NCBI RefSeq assembly: GCF_000281045.1
Contig: NW_008246072.1
Coordinates: 1,162,680 to 1,203,428 of the forward strand
Source of the DNA: Saprolegnia diclina VS20
Taxonomy: Eukaryota; Oomycota; Saprolegniomycetes; Saprolegniales; Saprolegniaceae
DNA: 40,749 bases
Direction: 5' to 3'
Positions 33,924-40,749 of the stretch are shown piece by piece; position 1 is the first letter of the stretch; the number at the start of each line of letters is the position of its first letter. A program made the position numbers and the translations under genes. The notes under the pieces were generated by a model. The model searched no databases and had not been told where the DNA came from. It saw nothing but the letters and a program-made list of their open reading frames with translations.

Positions 33924-34083
33924 CAGAACGCGCCATCTGATTGCACATTCAGCGCCAGCACGTTCCTCTGGGCTTCCGTGCGGCAATTGATTGCGCGTCG
34001 TCAGGCCGCGCCCATGGAGGCTCGTCGACGCGCAGGGCTCGAGGTACACGGTGTATGTATAGGGTTCGCCCGTGGGCTGCAAG

Positions 34084-35355
34084 CTAGAGGCTAATGCCTA
34101 GCGCCGCGCTGCCGACGGCGCCGAGCGAGACGAACGCGAGCGTCTCGAACGCCGTTGGGTCCGACCACAAGGCGCTGAGCATACGATCGCAATGTAAAAG
34201 ATCTTGGACGTGGCGGTCTGCATCGCATCGATGGCGCCGCGCGTCGACTCGTGGACGCGCTCCTGCATGAGCTGCGTCTCGGCGAGGTCAGTCATCCAGA
34301 GCCACGCGCGAGACGAGGACGGCGACGACCATGACGATATCCGTCGTCCGCGTCTCTCCAAAGGCAATGTACGAGAGGCCGACCGGTAGCAGCGTGAGCC
34401 AGAAGAGCCAGACGCTAACAAGCACCACGGCCGCGGCGCCCCAACGTCGCTTGATTGCCGGAAAGTCGAGCGTAACGACCAAGCCAGCGAGCGCGCCGAG
34501 GCTAGCGCCTACATTCCACATGACGACGCATATATTTGTCAAGAGCACGCACCGAGAAGAGAGGCGGGGAGTCCGCGCCACTGGTGGTAGGCGATGTTGA
34601 GGCCGCTGCTGCAGAGCACTGAAGGCGACGTTGAGAAGAAAAGTCGGGTGCTTGATATACACTGTTATCTGCGCCCTGAGGGTCTCGCTGGCTGGGACCG
34701 TCGCCACCTCGGTCGATGCACATAGGGTTGGCACCCACGTGTTGACGTCCCGCACCATGGCGTACTCCAGTGGCGTGGTACCGACAGCGGCCGCGCCGAC
34801 GAGGCAACTCGTGTCGCAAAGTCGGCGCTGCTACTGTCGAGAAGGATGCCAACGACTGCTGGCGCCAACATCGCACACGTAAGGTCGATGCGACGCAAGG
34901 TTGTGTTCCGCGACGACGACCCAGTCCTTCTCGACCGCCAAGGCTTGTGCGGCGTCCAAGACCTGCCCGATGGCATCCGCCAGCATCGCCAAGAGGTTAT
35001 TGGCGGCAGTGCTACATTGTAGACGCAAAACCATAGCCTCAGACGACTGTAGTTTGCGCGTACGAGACAAGGAGGAGCGAGGCGAGGGACGCAGTGCTGA
35101 GGATAACGCGCGTTCTCAATCGCGATCCAGAGTGCGAGCACGGACAAGCGGTTGGTCGCCTCGAGCCAGCGACCGATGCGGGGCAGCGTCACCAGTCCCA
35201 CAACGTAGTCAACGTCGGATACCTCGTCTTCCTGACGGGCGATAGCAGTGTAGTAGCGTCCACAGAACGCAAAGAGCGCACTTGGGAGCAGTGTGTCCTT
35301 GGAAATCTCCATAAAGAGGAGTGGGATTGGGAGTTGCCACATGCGGTCTCCCTAG
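34084..35355 (-). pseudogene. Ferroportin (SLC40)-like iron exporter, frameshifted
   Basis: Pieces of a ferroportin-family transporter lie in the right order but in shifting frames. From the 5' side: GDRMWQLPIPLLFMEISKD after a good splice acceptor at about 35355, LPRIGRWLEATNRLSVLALW, ALAVEKDWVVVAEHN, TLRRIDLTCAMLAPAVVGIL, TPLEYAMVRDVNTWVP, HPTFLLNVAFSAL, LPASLLGASLGALAG, then LWMTDLAETQLMQERVHES and SDPTAFETLAFVSLG, ending at a TAG. Two short introns are plausible. At five or so other junctions the frame changes within a few bases, leaving no room for an intron. The intact multi-exon neighbours argue against general sequencing error, so decay is likely, but local errors remain possible. Ferroportins export Fe2+ across plasma or vacuolar membranes. 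Confidence 0.75.
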
Positions 35356-35376
35356 CACAAGACAATATTCGTACTA

Positions 35377-35745
35377 TCAGCATCGGACAGGTTGGACGAA
35401 CCCACGCAGGAATGAAGGGACCAACGCGCGCAGGCGGCGCGCCACATTGCGGCCTGTGGCGTCCGTCAAGCGGGATCTGCGCAATGGTAAAACCGACGAG
35501 AAGATGGGAGGACGCGTACCCGAGAAGCGGCGATGTCTCTGGCGCCGACGCATTGGCCTTGTGGTACCAGATCCAGAGCTAGTACGCAGTCGGCCCGACA
35601 GCTGTTGCTCCCTCGGTTGTACATGCAACTTACCGAGGCCAATCGCACCAACGGCGAGACTCATGGCCTTGGTGCGCAGCGGCGACGGCGCGGCCTCTTC
35701 GAGCTCTTCACGGGCGTCGGAGGCGAGCAGCGTCGGCCCGTCCAT
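35377..35745 (-). pseudogene. Captured 5' exon region ahead of the ferroportin pseudogene
   Basis: The frame begins with the same 27 codons as LRRC56 (MDGPTLLASDAREE and onward) because it lies in the inverted duplicate. It then diverges to AMSLAVGAIGLG, followed by a possible donor and a second open piece. I could not connect it cleanly to the ferroportin acceptor at about 35355, although a piece ending FIPAW would join to GDRMW as in the family. It is probably a broken 5' end. Confidence 0.45.
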
Positions 35746-35902
35746 GCCACGGAGCCAAGTATTTCGGGACTACTTAGTAATTTCAGCCCAGTCGTTGCAA
35801 CCACCGGCAAGCGGAAAGGCCAGACAACACCGAGAGCTTCGGTCGTCGGCAAGCGATAGTCTCGTAGCCAGCAGAGGTATTGGGCATCACTTGGCTGTAG
35901 TT
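35664..35902 (-). repeat. Inverted duplicate, copy B
   Basis: This is the reverse complement of 1-239 with about six substitutions. One boundary is sharp at 35664, where the two copies diverge after the codons for RTKA. The other edge corresponds to window position 1, so its true limit is unknown. Confidence 0.95.
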
Positions 35903-35989
35903 AAGCGTTCTGGTGATGCCAAGGACCTAGGTCGATGGTCTGCAGCGCCTTGGAGTGTTCACAGAATGTCTTGAAAGAAGAAGACAACT

Positions 35990-36597
35990 TCAGCACACTT
36001 CATTAGGCAAAATAGAAAGAGATAAAAAGCTCAGGCGCAGGTTGAAAGGATGCTCGTTCGTGAACGTGACCATGACGACCACCAACAAGGTCGTCATGGT
36101 CACCTTCACCAACGAGAAACCTTTCAACCTGCGCAAGCGTGGACCCGAGCCGTGCTGCGACCACTTGGCCGCGACCTTCTTGGTGGTCGCGGCCAACGGG
36201 TGCGGGTCTTCTTCAGTGAGTTCTGGGGCTGCATCCGTCGACGTTGCAGGAGCGACGTTGCCAGAGGCTTCGTGTTGCGCTCGAAGGTCGGCGAGCTTGG
36301 GCAGCGGCGGTGGAATCTTGCCGGCTGCAATCGCCTTCTTTCGCGCCCGACAAGTCGGAAGAAACATGAGACAACCGCAAGCTTCTCCTTGTTGGCAGCG
36401 TGGTACGTTTTCTTCCGGGCCCGCTCTTTGTCTGCGTTGGCAGCGTAGTAGGCCTTGCCCTTGACCGCAATCTTCTCCCGATTCGCAGCGCGGTATTTCT
36501 TGTTGTGAATGCGCTTCCGCGCCTTCTGGACGTCGTCTGTCACCGTCATGGCTTCTTGGAGAATGCCACGTTTGAGCCGGTTGGATTCGATTTTCAT
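35990..36597 (-). CDS. Hypothetical protein with basic AANKEK-type repeats
   Basis: From an ATG at 36597 the protein starts MKIESNRLKRGILQEAM and then has three degenerate units of about 15 residues, KKYRAANREKIAVKGKAYYA, ANADKERARKKTY and HAANKEKL. Such Tyr/Ala-Asn-Lys-Glu-Lys units form charged helices, but I do not recognise a functional family. The frame then changes. A 38-nt intron ending in AAAG would link to KKAIAAGKIPPPLPKLADL and a Pro/Thr/Glu-rich part; the exact splice is uncertain. The reading frame runs into a 100-bp inverted repeat, so the last residues (VKVTMTTLLVVVMVTFTNE) are palindrome-derived. It could be a truncated or pseudogenic copy. Confidence 0.4.
36035..36134. repeat. 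100-bp inverted repeat (hairpin-forming)
   Basis: The outer arms GCGCAGGTTGAAAGG and CCTTTCAACCTGCGC are perfect complements. Inner arms around TGACCATGACGACC and GGTCGTCATGGTCA pair around a short ACCAACAA centre, with a few mismatches between. The whole can fold as one long hairpin. It lies at the 3' end of the basic-repeat hypothetical gene. Confidence 0.9.
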
Positions 36598-36646
36598 ATC
36601 CGGAGGATTCTGCGTTTATCCGGATATGTAAACGCCCGTTGCCAAC
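36579..36646 (+). repeat. Imperfect direct repeat, copy 1, with TTATCCGGAT words
   Basis: This begins GGTTGGATTCGATTTTCATA and ends near AAACGCCCGTTGCCAA. A related segment lies at 36995-37085 with the same start and end words but a different middle. TTATCCGGAT or a close variant occurs in each, and again at about 36888. The start codon of the basic-repeat gene falls in this copy. Confidence 0.65.
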
Positions 36647-36765
36647 TGGACGATGGCGCATGTCACTACAAGCCCCATGTTCGACGAGACGAGGTCCTGC
36701 TGCAACGGTGCTTTCTTGGCCAACAGACGCGCTTGCGATCAATCACAGAAGAGCGCCTCAAGTGC

Positions 36766-36794
36766 TCATACGACTACAGAGTGTAGTCGTATGA
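36766..36794. repeat. Perfect 29-bp palindrome
   Basis: TCATACGACTACA and its exact complement TGTAGTCGTATGA are separated by GAG. It lies in intergenic DNA between the hypothetical gene and the transporter. It could be an operator-like site or a cruciform. Confidence 0.9.
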
Positions 36795-36994
36795 CATGGC
36801 GCCAAGCCAAGATCCCAGTGACAGCGAGATTTGCCCATTCGACTCGGTGAATGCCTCAGAGAAACTGCGTACGTGCTGCCACGTATTTTATCCGGATAAT
36901 CTTGCCATCAAAACCCCTTCAAGGGTGGAAGCAGGCAATCAGCGAAGTCTCTTCCATGCCTTCCATGACTTGTTCGAGTATGGCACCACGTCGC

Positions 36995-37085
36995 CGTTGG
37001 ATTCGAATTCCATATCCGGACAACTATGAGCTGGCAGCCTGTGCGCAGCGCATTATCCGGACCAAGGAAACGCCCATTGCCAATC
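36995..37085 (+). repeat. Imperfect direct repeat, copy 2
   Basis: Related to 36579-36646: it shares GTTGGATTCGA, CATATCCGGA, TTATCCGGA and a terminal AAACGCCCATTGCCAA. Copy 2 is longer by about 20 bp in the middle. Confidence 0.65.
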
Positions 37086-37185
37086 AAAAGAACGGCGCCA
37101 TTCTCGTGGCCAAACCTTTAACTACAAGCGTCTACTAGGATGCAGCCAAGATGTTACGGGTTATAGAACTCGTTTGTGTCTCTAT

Positions 37186-40100
37186 CTACACGCGGGCAGT
37201 CGGGTCCGTCGCTGTCAAGACGTGCGCGACGCTGCCCATGGCGGCAGCAAGACTGGACCAGACGTTGACAATGAACTCGACGTGGGGCGGCACGAGGAGC
37301 GCATAGTTGAAGATAAGGCCAATGATGCCGGGCGAGAGCGCGTGGCGCAGCGAGACGAGAGCGACGAGCATCATGAGCATCAAGAGCGCGTGCAGCAGTT
37401 GCATGCGCAGGGAAAACCACTGCAGAAGAGTCTCGTGCACGTAGCTCGCCTCTTGGTGCGCGTTGACGTGCGTCATGTGGAGGCGGTGGAAGCGCCGCGT
37501 CTGCTTGGGCCCAAACGCGCGCACGACGACGGCGCCAGTGATCGCTTCCGTCACAAAGTGCAGATGGGGGCCCCGGGTCGTGCGCGAGAGACGGTCAATG
37601 TCCTGAAGGGGCTTGACGTAGTAGGCGCTGACGTAGTAGTAGCCGTAGAGCACGAGACCCATCGGCAGCGCCGACGACTTGAGAAACCACATGGACGTGC
37701 CGAGGGCGAACGCAGCGATGAAGACGTTGGCGAGGAACGCGCCGGCCGCGAACGGCAGCTTGGTGTCGAGCGTCACCATGTCGCTGTTGTAGACGCTGAG
37801 GAGCTCGCTCGAGACGGGCGGCATGGCCGAGGGCACGAGCGTCGCGGTCTTGAGCCCGTGAAACAAGCCCCGGGACGCGCGGAGGCCCGCGCAGGAGGTA
37901 GCCAGCGTCCGGAAGACGACCATGAGCACGCTTGCGCCGGCGAGGATCGCGTATACTTGCATATGGTAGGTCGCAAACGCCGTCGCCGACTGCCGCGCCA
38001 ACGGGACGTCCATGTCGTGGCCCGGGAACACAATCGTGGTCTCATTGCGCGTCGTCGCATTGTGCGAACTCGGGTCCAGAAAGCTGTTGGCGTTGATGAG
38101 CGGCTGGAGGCTGCACCAATGGCCGAGCCAGAGATCGCTCGCAACCTGGAGACTCTGCCACAGCGCCTGCACGACCAAGAGGAAGAGCACGAGGAGCCAC
38201 CCCGCGGCCGAGAGATACGCGAGGTACGTCGCTGTCCCAATGCGCGGCGTCTCCTTATTCGACGAGAGCAGCGTCGGGTGTGCGTTCTCGTCCATTGTGT
38301 AGCTGTGCTCCTCGGACAAGAAGCCGTACGGCGACCGGAGCGACGGCGACATGAGCGTATCCGGCGCCTCAAAGCCGCTCGTGAGCGACGACGTGTCGGC
38401 CTCAAGCGCCGCGTGGTGCTCGTCCCAAAAGCCTTTGCGCGCGGGGAGCGCCGGCAGCGCCATGGCCGCGACCTTGGCCAAGTGCGGGTTCTCCAGCGTC
38501 GTGACAAGGTCGCGATCGACGAGCTCGAGCGCGCGGTTGATCGACTTGCTACGGACAATGTCCGGGTGCAAGGACACAAGGACCACCGTCTTGTAGCGGA
38601 GGAGACCAAGCACGACCGACTGGAAGAGCTGGACGTCCATGTATGCGTTCATGTCCAAGAGGTAAATGTCGGCGTCGTTGTAGCACGCGCGGGCGAGCGC
38701 AATCTTGGCCTGGAAGGACGGCGAGAGCCCGTGGGTGGTCGCGACCGTCTTATCACCGAGGCGCAACGGGCGAATGTCGTCGCGCAGATGGCACGCGTCC
38801 AGCACCATACTGTACCGCTTGTGGTCGAACGGCTTGCCAAAGAGGATGTTGTCCTGGATCGAGGCGTGGACAAGCCATGGCGTTTGCGGGCAGTAGGCGA
38901 CGCGGCCACCGACAAACACGAAGCCTTCGTACAAGTCGAGTTCGCCGAGCAGCGCCGAGCAGAGCGACGACTTGCCTTGGCCGACCGCGCCATGCAAAAC
39001 GATCGTCTCGCCGCGCTTGACGCTGAGGTTCAGCGACGCAAACACGGGCTTGTCGGCGTCCCACCCAAAGGACCCGTGCTCGATCGCAATGTCGATCTGG
39101 TTGGACGCAAAGTTGCGGTACTGCGACGCGCTCAGGTCGTTGGGCGACGTGACGGCCTTTGGGTTCTTCTCGCTCATGCCCATGAACGCCATGAGCCGAC
39201 GGTGCGCGATGATGGCCTGCATGATGTTGCCGACGATCTGCGGCAGCCCAATGAGCGGGCCGCGCAGCGACCGGAAGAGTGCGAGCGCCGTAAAGACCTT
39301 GGCGGCGGTCACGCTCTCGTGCTGGACAAGGGTGTAGAACGCAAGCGACGCGGTCGTCACAAGGACGGGCGCCGAGTAAAGAAGAGCGGTCACACCCGCT
39401 GCCACCGAGAAAGCGCGACCGAGCTGCGAGAGCTCGGCCGACCGCGCAGCCTCGACAGCCGCCGCCGACCCTTCGTCGTCCTTGAGTATATCCTTGCTCG
39501 ACGAGCTGTGCTCCGTGGCCGTGTCGTCCTTGACCGACGCCTCCTTCTCCGAGTCCGACTCGATTGTCTTGGGCGTGCGGGGCATCGGCGGCGGCGGCGG
39601 CGCAAAGTACGCGAGGACCGCACGTGCGCGGACCGCCTTGAAATGCATGAAGCGCTTCCAGATGCGCCGCTGCCACGAGACGAGGACGTTGTTGAGGCCG
39701 AGCGTGAGGATGATGATGACGGCGCCGATCAACGATGCGTACCCGAGAAGGTGGTAGAGAAAGTAGAGGATCGCGCCGAGCTGCGTCGGGATGATCCACG
39801 CCTGGTGCGTGTAGTACGCAGCGCTGATGATCCACATGATGTCGGACGTAAAGAGGTTGGTGACGTCGGATGGCGTCTTCTCCTTCTGCGCTTTCGCATC
39901 AAGAAGCAGCGCCTTCTGGAACACGAGCTGCTGGACCGCCGACGTGAACCGGAGCACGATGGCTTCGTTCTGGAAGGCTGTGTGCGTCGAGAGAAAAGCC
40001 TGCGCCGCCTTGACCACGAAGAGCGAGAAGACGAGCGCGCAGAGGTACGGCGCCGACTCATTCGCCTTCGTTTCGATGGCGCCAACGACGAGATAGAGCA

Positions 40101-40434
40101 CGTAGGGGCCGTAGAGCGTTGCGGCGACGGTAAGGAACTGCAGGACGCCGATGAAGAGGAAGCGCCAGCCAAAGATCGAGAGGAACGTCGTGACAAAGCT
40201 CTTGGTCTGGCGGAACTTGGCCTCAAACTTGGCGCTCACGTGCTTGCACTGGTTGTCGCGGGCGAGGGGCCAGAGGTCCGGCGCCTCGAGCGGGGTCTCT
40301 TGGCTGCGGTCCATGAGCGGGTTGGCCCAGCGGAAGAAGACGAGCGAGAAGGCTGACGCGCCCGCCACCGGGTGCACGATCTCCGCGTCCCGGACCCGCC
40401 GGTCCTCGATCGTCTGGTACTTGGTCCCGCGCAT
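37186..40434 (-). CDS. ABCC/MRP-type transporter lacking the second nucleotide-binding domain
   Basis: A single exon encodes 1082 residues from the ATG at 40434. A short N-terminus leads to FFRWANPLMDRSQETPLEAP, the usual ABCC entry. TMD1 is interrupted by a Pro/Ser-rich acidic loop. NBD1 has a good Walker A (GAVGQGKSS, about residue 476) and Q-loop (YCPQTPW). Its signature reads LSPSF rather than LSGGQ, and Walker B is DIYLLDMN, without the acidic residue after the Asp. The H-loop His remains (SLHPD). TMD2 follows and the protein stops at MGSVAHVLTATDPTARV, where full ABCC proteins continue into NBD2. Full-length relatives export conjugates or metals across plasma or vacuolar membranes. This one probably cannot hydrolyse ATP normally alone. 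An upstream in-frame ATG at 40566 lies in low-complexity sequence and is less likely. Confidence 0.9.
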   Translation of the reverse strand: MRGTKYQTIEDRRVRDAEIVHPVAGASAFSLVFFRWANPLMDRSQETPLEAPDLWPLARDNQCKHVSAKFEAKFRQTKSFVTTFLSIFGWRFLFIGVLQFLTVAATLYGPYVLYLVVGAIETKANESAPYLCALVFSLFVVKAAQAFLSTHTAFQNEAIVLRFTSAVQQLVFQKALLLDAKAQKEKTPSDVTNLFTSDIMWIISAAYYTHQAWIIPTQLGAILYFLYHLLGYASLIGAVIIILTLGLNNVLVSWQRRIWKRFMHFKAVRARAVLAYFAPPPPPMPRTPKTIESDSEKEASVKDDTATEHSSSSKDILKDDEGSAAAVEAARSAELSQLGRAFSVAAGVTALLYSAPVLVTTASLAFYTLVQHESVTAAKVFTALALFRSLRGPLIGLPQIVGNIMQAIIAHRRLMAFMGMSEKNPKAVTSPNDLSASQYRNFASNQIDIAIEHGSFGWDADKPVFASLNLSVKRGETIVLHGAVGQGKSSLCSALLGELDLYEGFVFVGGRVAYCPQTPWLVHASIQDNILFGKPFDHKRYSMVLDACHLRDDIRPLRLGDKTVATTHGLSPSFQAKIALARACYNDADIYLLDMNAYMDVQLFQSVVLGLLRYKTVVLVSLHPDIVRSKSINRALELVDRDLVTTLENPHLAKVAAMALPALPARKGFWDEHHAALEADTSSLTSGFEAPDTLMSPSLRSPYGFLSEEHSYTMDENAHPTLLSSNKETPRIGTATYLAYLSAAGWLLVLFLLVVQALWQSLQVASDLWLGHWCSLQPLINANSFLDPSSHNATTRNETTIVFPGHDMDVPLARQSATAFATYHMQVYAILAGASVLMVVFRTLATSCAGLRASRGLFHGLKTATLVPSAMPPVSSELLSVYNSDMVTLDTKLPFAAGAFLANVFIAAFALGTSMWFLKSSALPMGLVLYGYYYVSAYYVKPLQDIDRLSRTTRGPHLHFVTEAITGAVVVRAFGPKQTRRFHRLHMTHVNAHQEASYVHETLLQWFSLRMQLLHALLMLMMLVALVSLRHALSPGIIGLIFNYALLVPPHVEFIVNVWSSLAAAMGSVAHVLTATDPTARV

Positions 40435-40509
40435 GCTGCCGACGACGAACTTCGAGGATGATGACGTCCGGAAACGCGAAAGCCAGGCCGGCCGTATCCG
40501 GACTATCAA

Positions 40510-40514
40510 CCAAT
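40510..40514 (-). promoter_or_regulatory. CCAAT-type box upstream of the ABC transporter
   Basis: CCAAT lies about 76 bp before the chosen ATG at 40434. This supports that start over the in-frame ATG at 40566, because the box would otherwise be inside the coding region. Confidence 0.35.
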
Positions 40515-40534
40515 GAGCTGGCAAGCCCACACGC

Positions 40535-40625
40535 GCACCCAACGACCCAACTATCCAACCATCCATCTATCCAACGATCCATATATCCAACATCCAACTA
40601 GCCAACACCAGCTATCCAACACGAA
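40535..40625 (+). repeat. Degenerate TATCCAAC-type short tandem repeats
   Basis: Words such as CTATCCAAC, ATCCAACG, ATATCCAAC and TATCCAACA follow each other about eight times with irregular spacing, upstream of the transporter gene. This is a low-complexity or eroded minisatellite. Confidence 0.75.
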
Positions 40626-40749
40626 CCGGTGATCCGCGCCTTCCTCGGGTACTATTGCTCTCGAGCTGGCGACGCCTTGTCTGTGTACACCAAGGTAGCT
40701 CAGGGATAAACACTTGAACTATCTTGATAGCGTGTTGTCGCTCTTACTT

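Larger units (their letters stand above)
36647..37185. other. Intergenic region with palindrome and repeats, no gene
   Basis: No coding frame continues the transporter at 37186 or matches a nucleotide-binding domain. The region holds the 29-bp palindrome, the second direct-repeat copy and a TTATCCGGATAAT word near 36888-36900. Confidence 0.55.

Noticed and set aside
37174-40356. A 1060-codon open frame on the plus strand opposite the ABC transporter.
   Set aside because: Its product is dominated by Arg, Glu, Val and Asp with no domain, as expected for the mirror of a GC-rich-third-base gene. The minus strand carries clear Walker A, Q-loop and membrane segments.
40435-40566. Upstream start for the ABC transporter adding 44 residues.
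   Set aside because: The added part is translated from TATCCAAC-type low-complexity DNA and contains the CCAAT-type box.
1-40749. CRISPR arrays, bacterial operons, insertion sequences or rRNA genes.
   Set aside because: No regularly spaced repeats, transposase motifs or conserved rRNA stretches were seen. The gene content and introns are eukaryotic.

Overview
The window is nuclear DNA of a GC-rich, gene-dense, flagellated protist, most probably an oomycete and perhaps a saprolegnialean. The evidence is a eukaryotic gene set (eL43, DNAJC9, LRRC56, ferroportin, a soluble-type adenylyl cyclase), the oomycete-style joining of FYVE-like fingers, PX, RING, GAF and TIR modules, and compact genes split by many 41-64 nt introns. 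Donors are mostly GTAC(G). Exons I joined by hand keep frame to a single stop in LRRC56 (702 aa), the TM-ankyrin-TIR protein (1049 aa), DNAJC9 (271 aa), the thioredoxin-like protein (317 aa), the cyclase (1243 aa) and the amidotransferase (196 aa). Species assignment is inference.

Layout: 158-2573 (+) LRRC56-like ciliary protein. 2596-6221 (-) membrane protein with four predicted helices, ankyrin repeats and two TIR domains. 7077-7757 and 8394-9200 (+) tandem PX-RING ubiquitin-ligase-like paralogs. 9502-10563 (+) DNAJC9. 10594-10764 (-) a possible 56-aa membrane protein. 11454-12453 (-) thioredoxin-fold-like protein. 13148-17252 (+) ADCY10-like cyclase carrying a FYVE finger and a PH domain. 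17903-18190 (-) ribosomal protein eL43. 20526-21512 and 26122-27348 (+) paralogous FYVE-like/GAF proteins, separated by about 4.6 kb with no recognisable gene but many copies of a TACACTGT(A) motif. 27583-32991 (-) a large EF-hand/RCC1/F5-8C-type protein. 33169-33857 (-) glutamine amidotransferase of the anthranilate/aminodeoxychorismate synthase type. 34084-35745 (-) ferroportin-like pseudogene. About 36.0-36.6 kb (-) a basic-repeat hypothetical gene that runs into a 100-bp inverted repeat. 37186-40434 (-) an ABCC-type transporter without a second nucleotide-binding domain.

Many of the genes suggest membrane and phosphoinositide signalling: PX, FYVE, PH, GAF, EF-hand, TIR and cAMP production. 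No operon logic applies, and a shared pathway is only an inference. The main candidates for something new are the TM-ankyrin-TIR-TIR protein, whose first TIR keeps the catalytic Glu and whose second has Gln there; the cyclase with a zinc finger set inside its ATPase module; and a 239-bp inverted duplication that gives the LRRC56 promoter and first codons to the 5' end of the ferroportin pseudogene.
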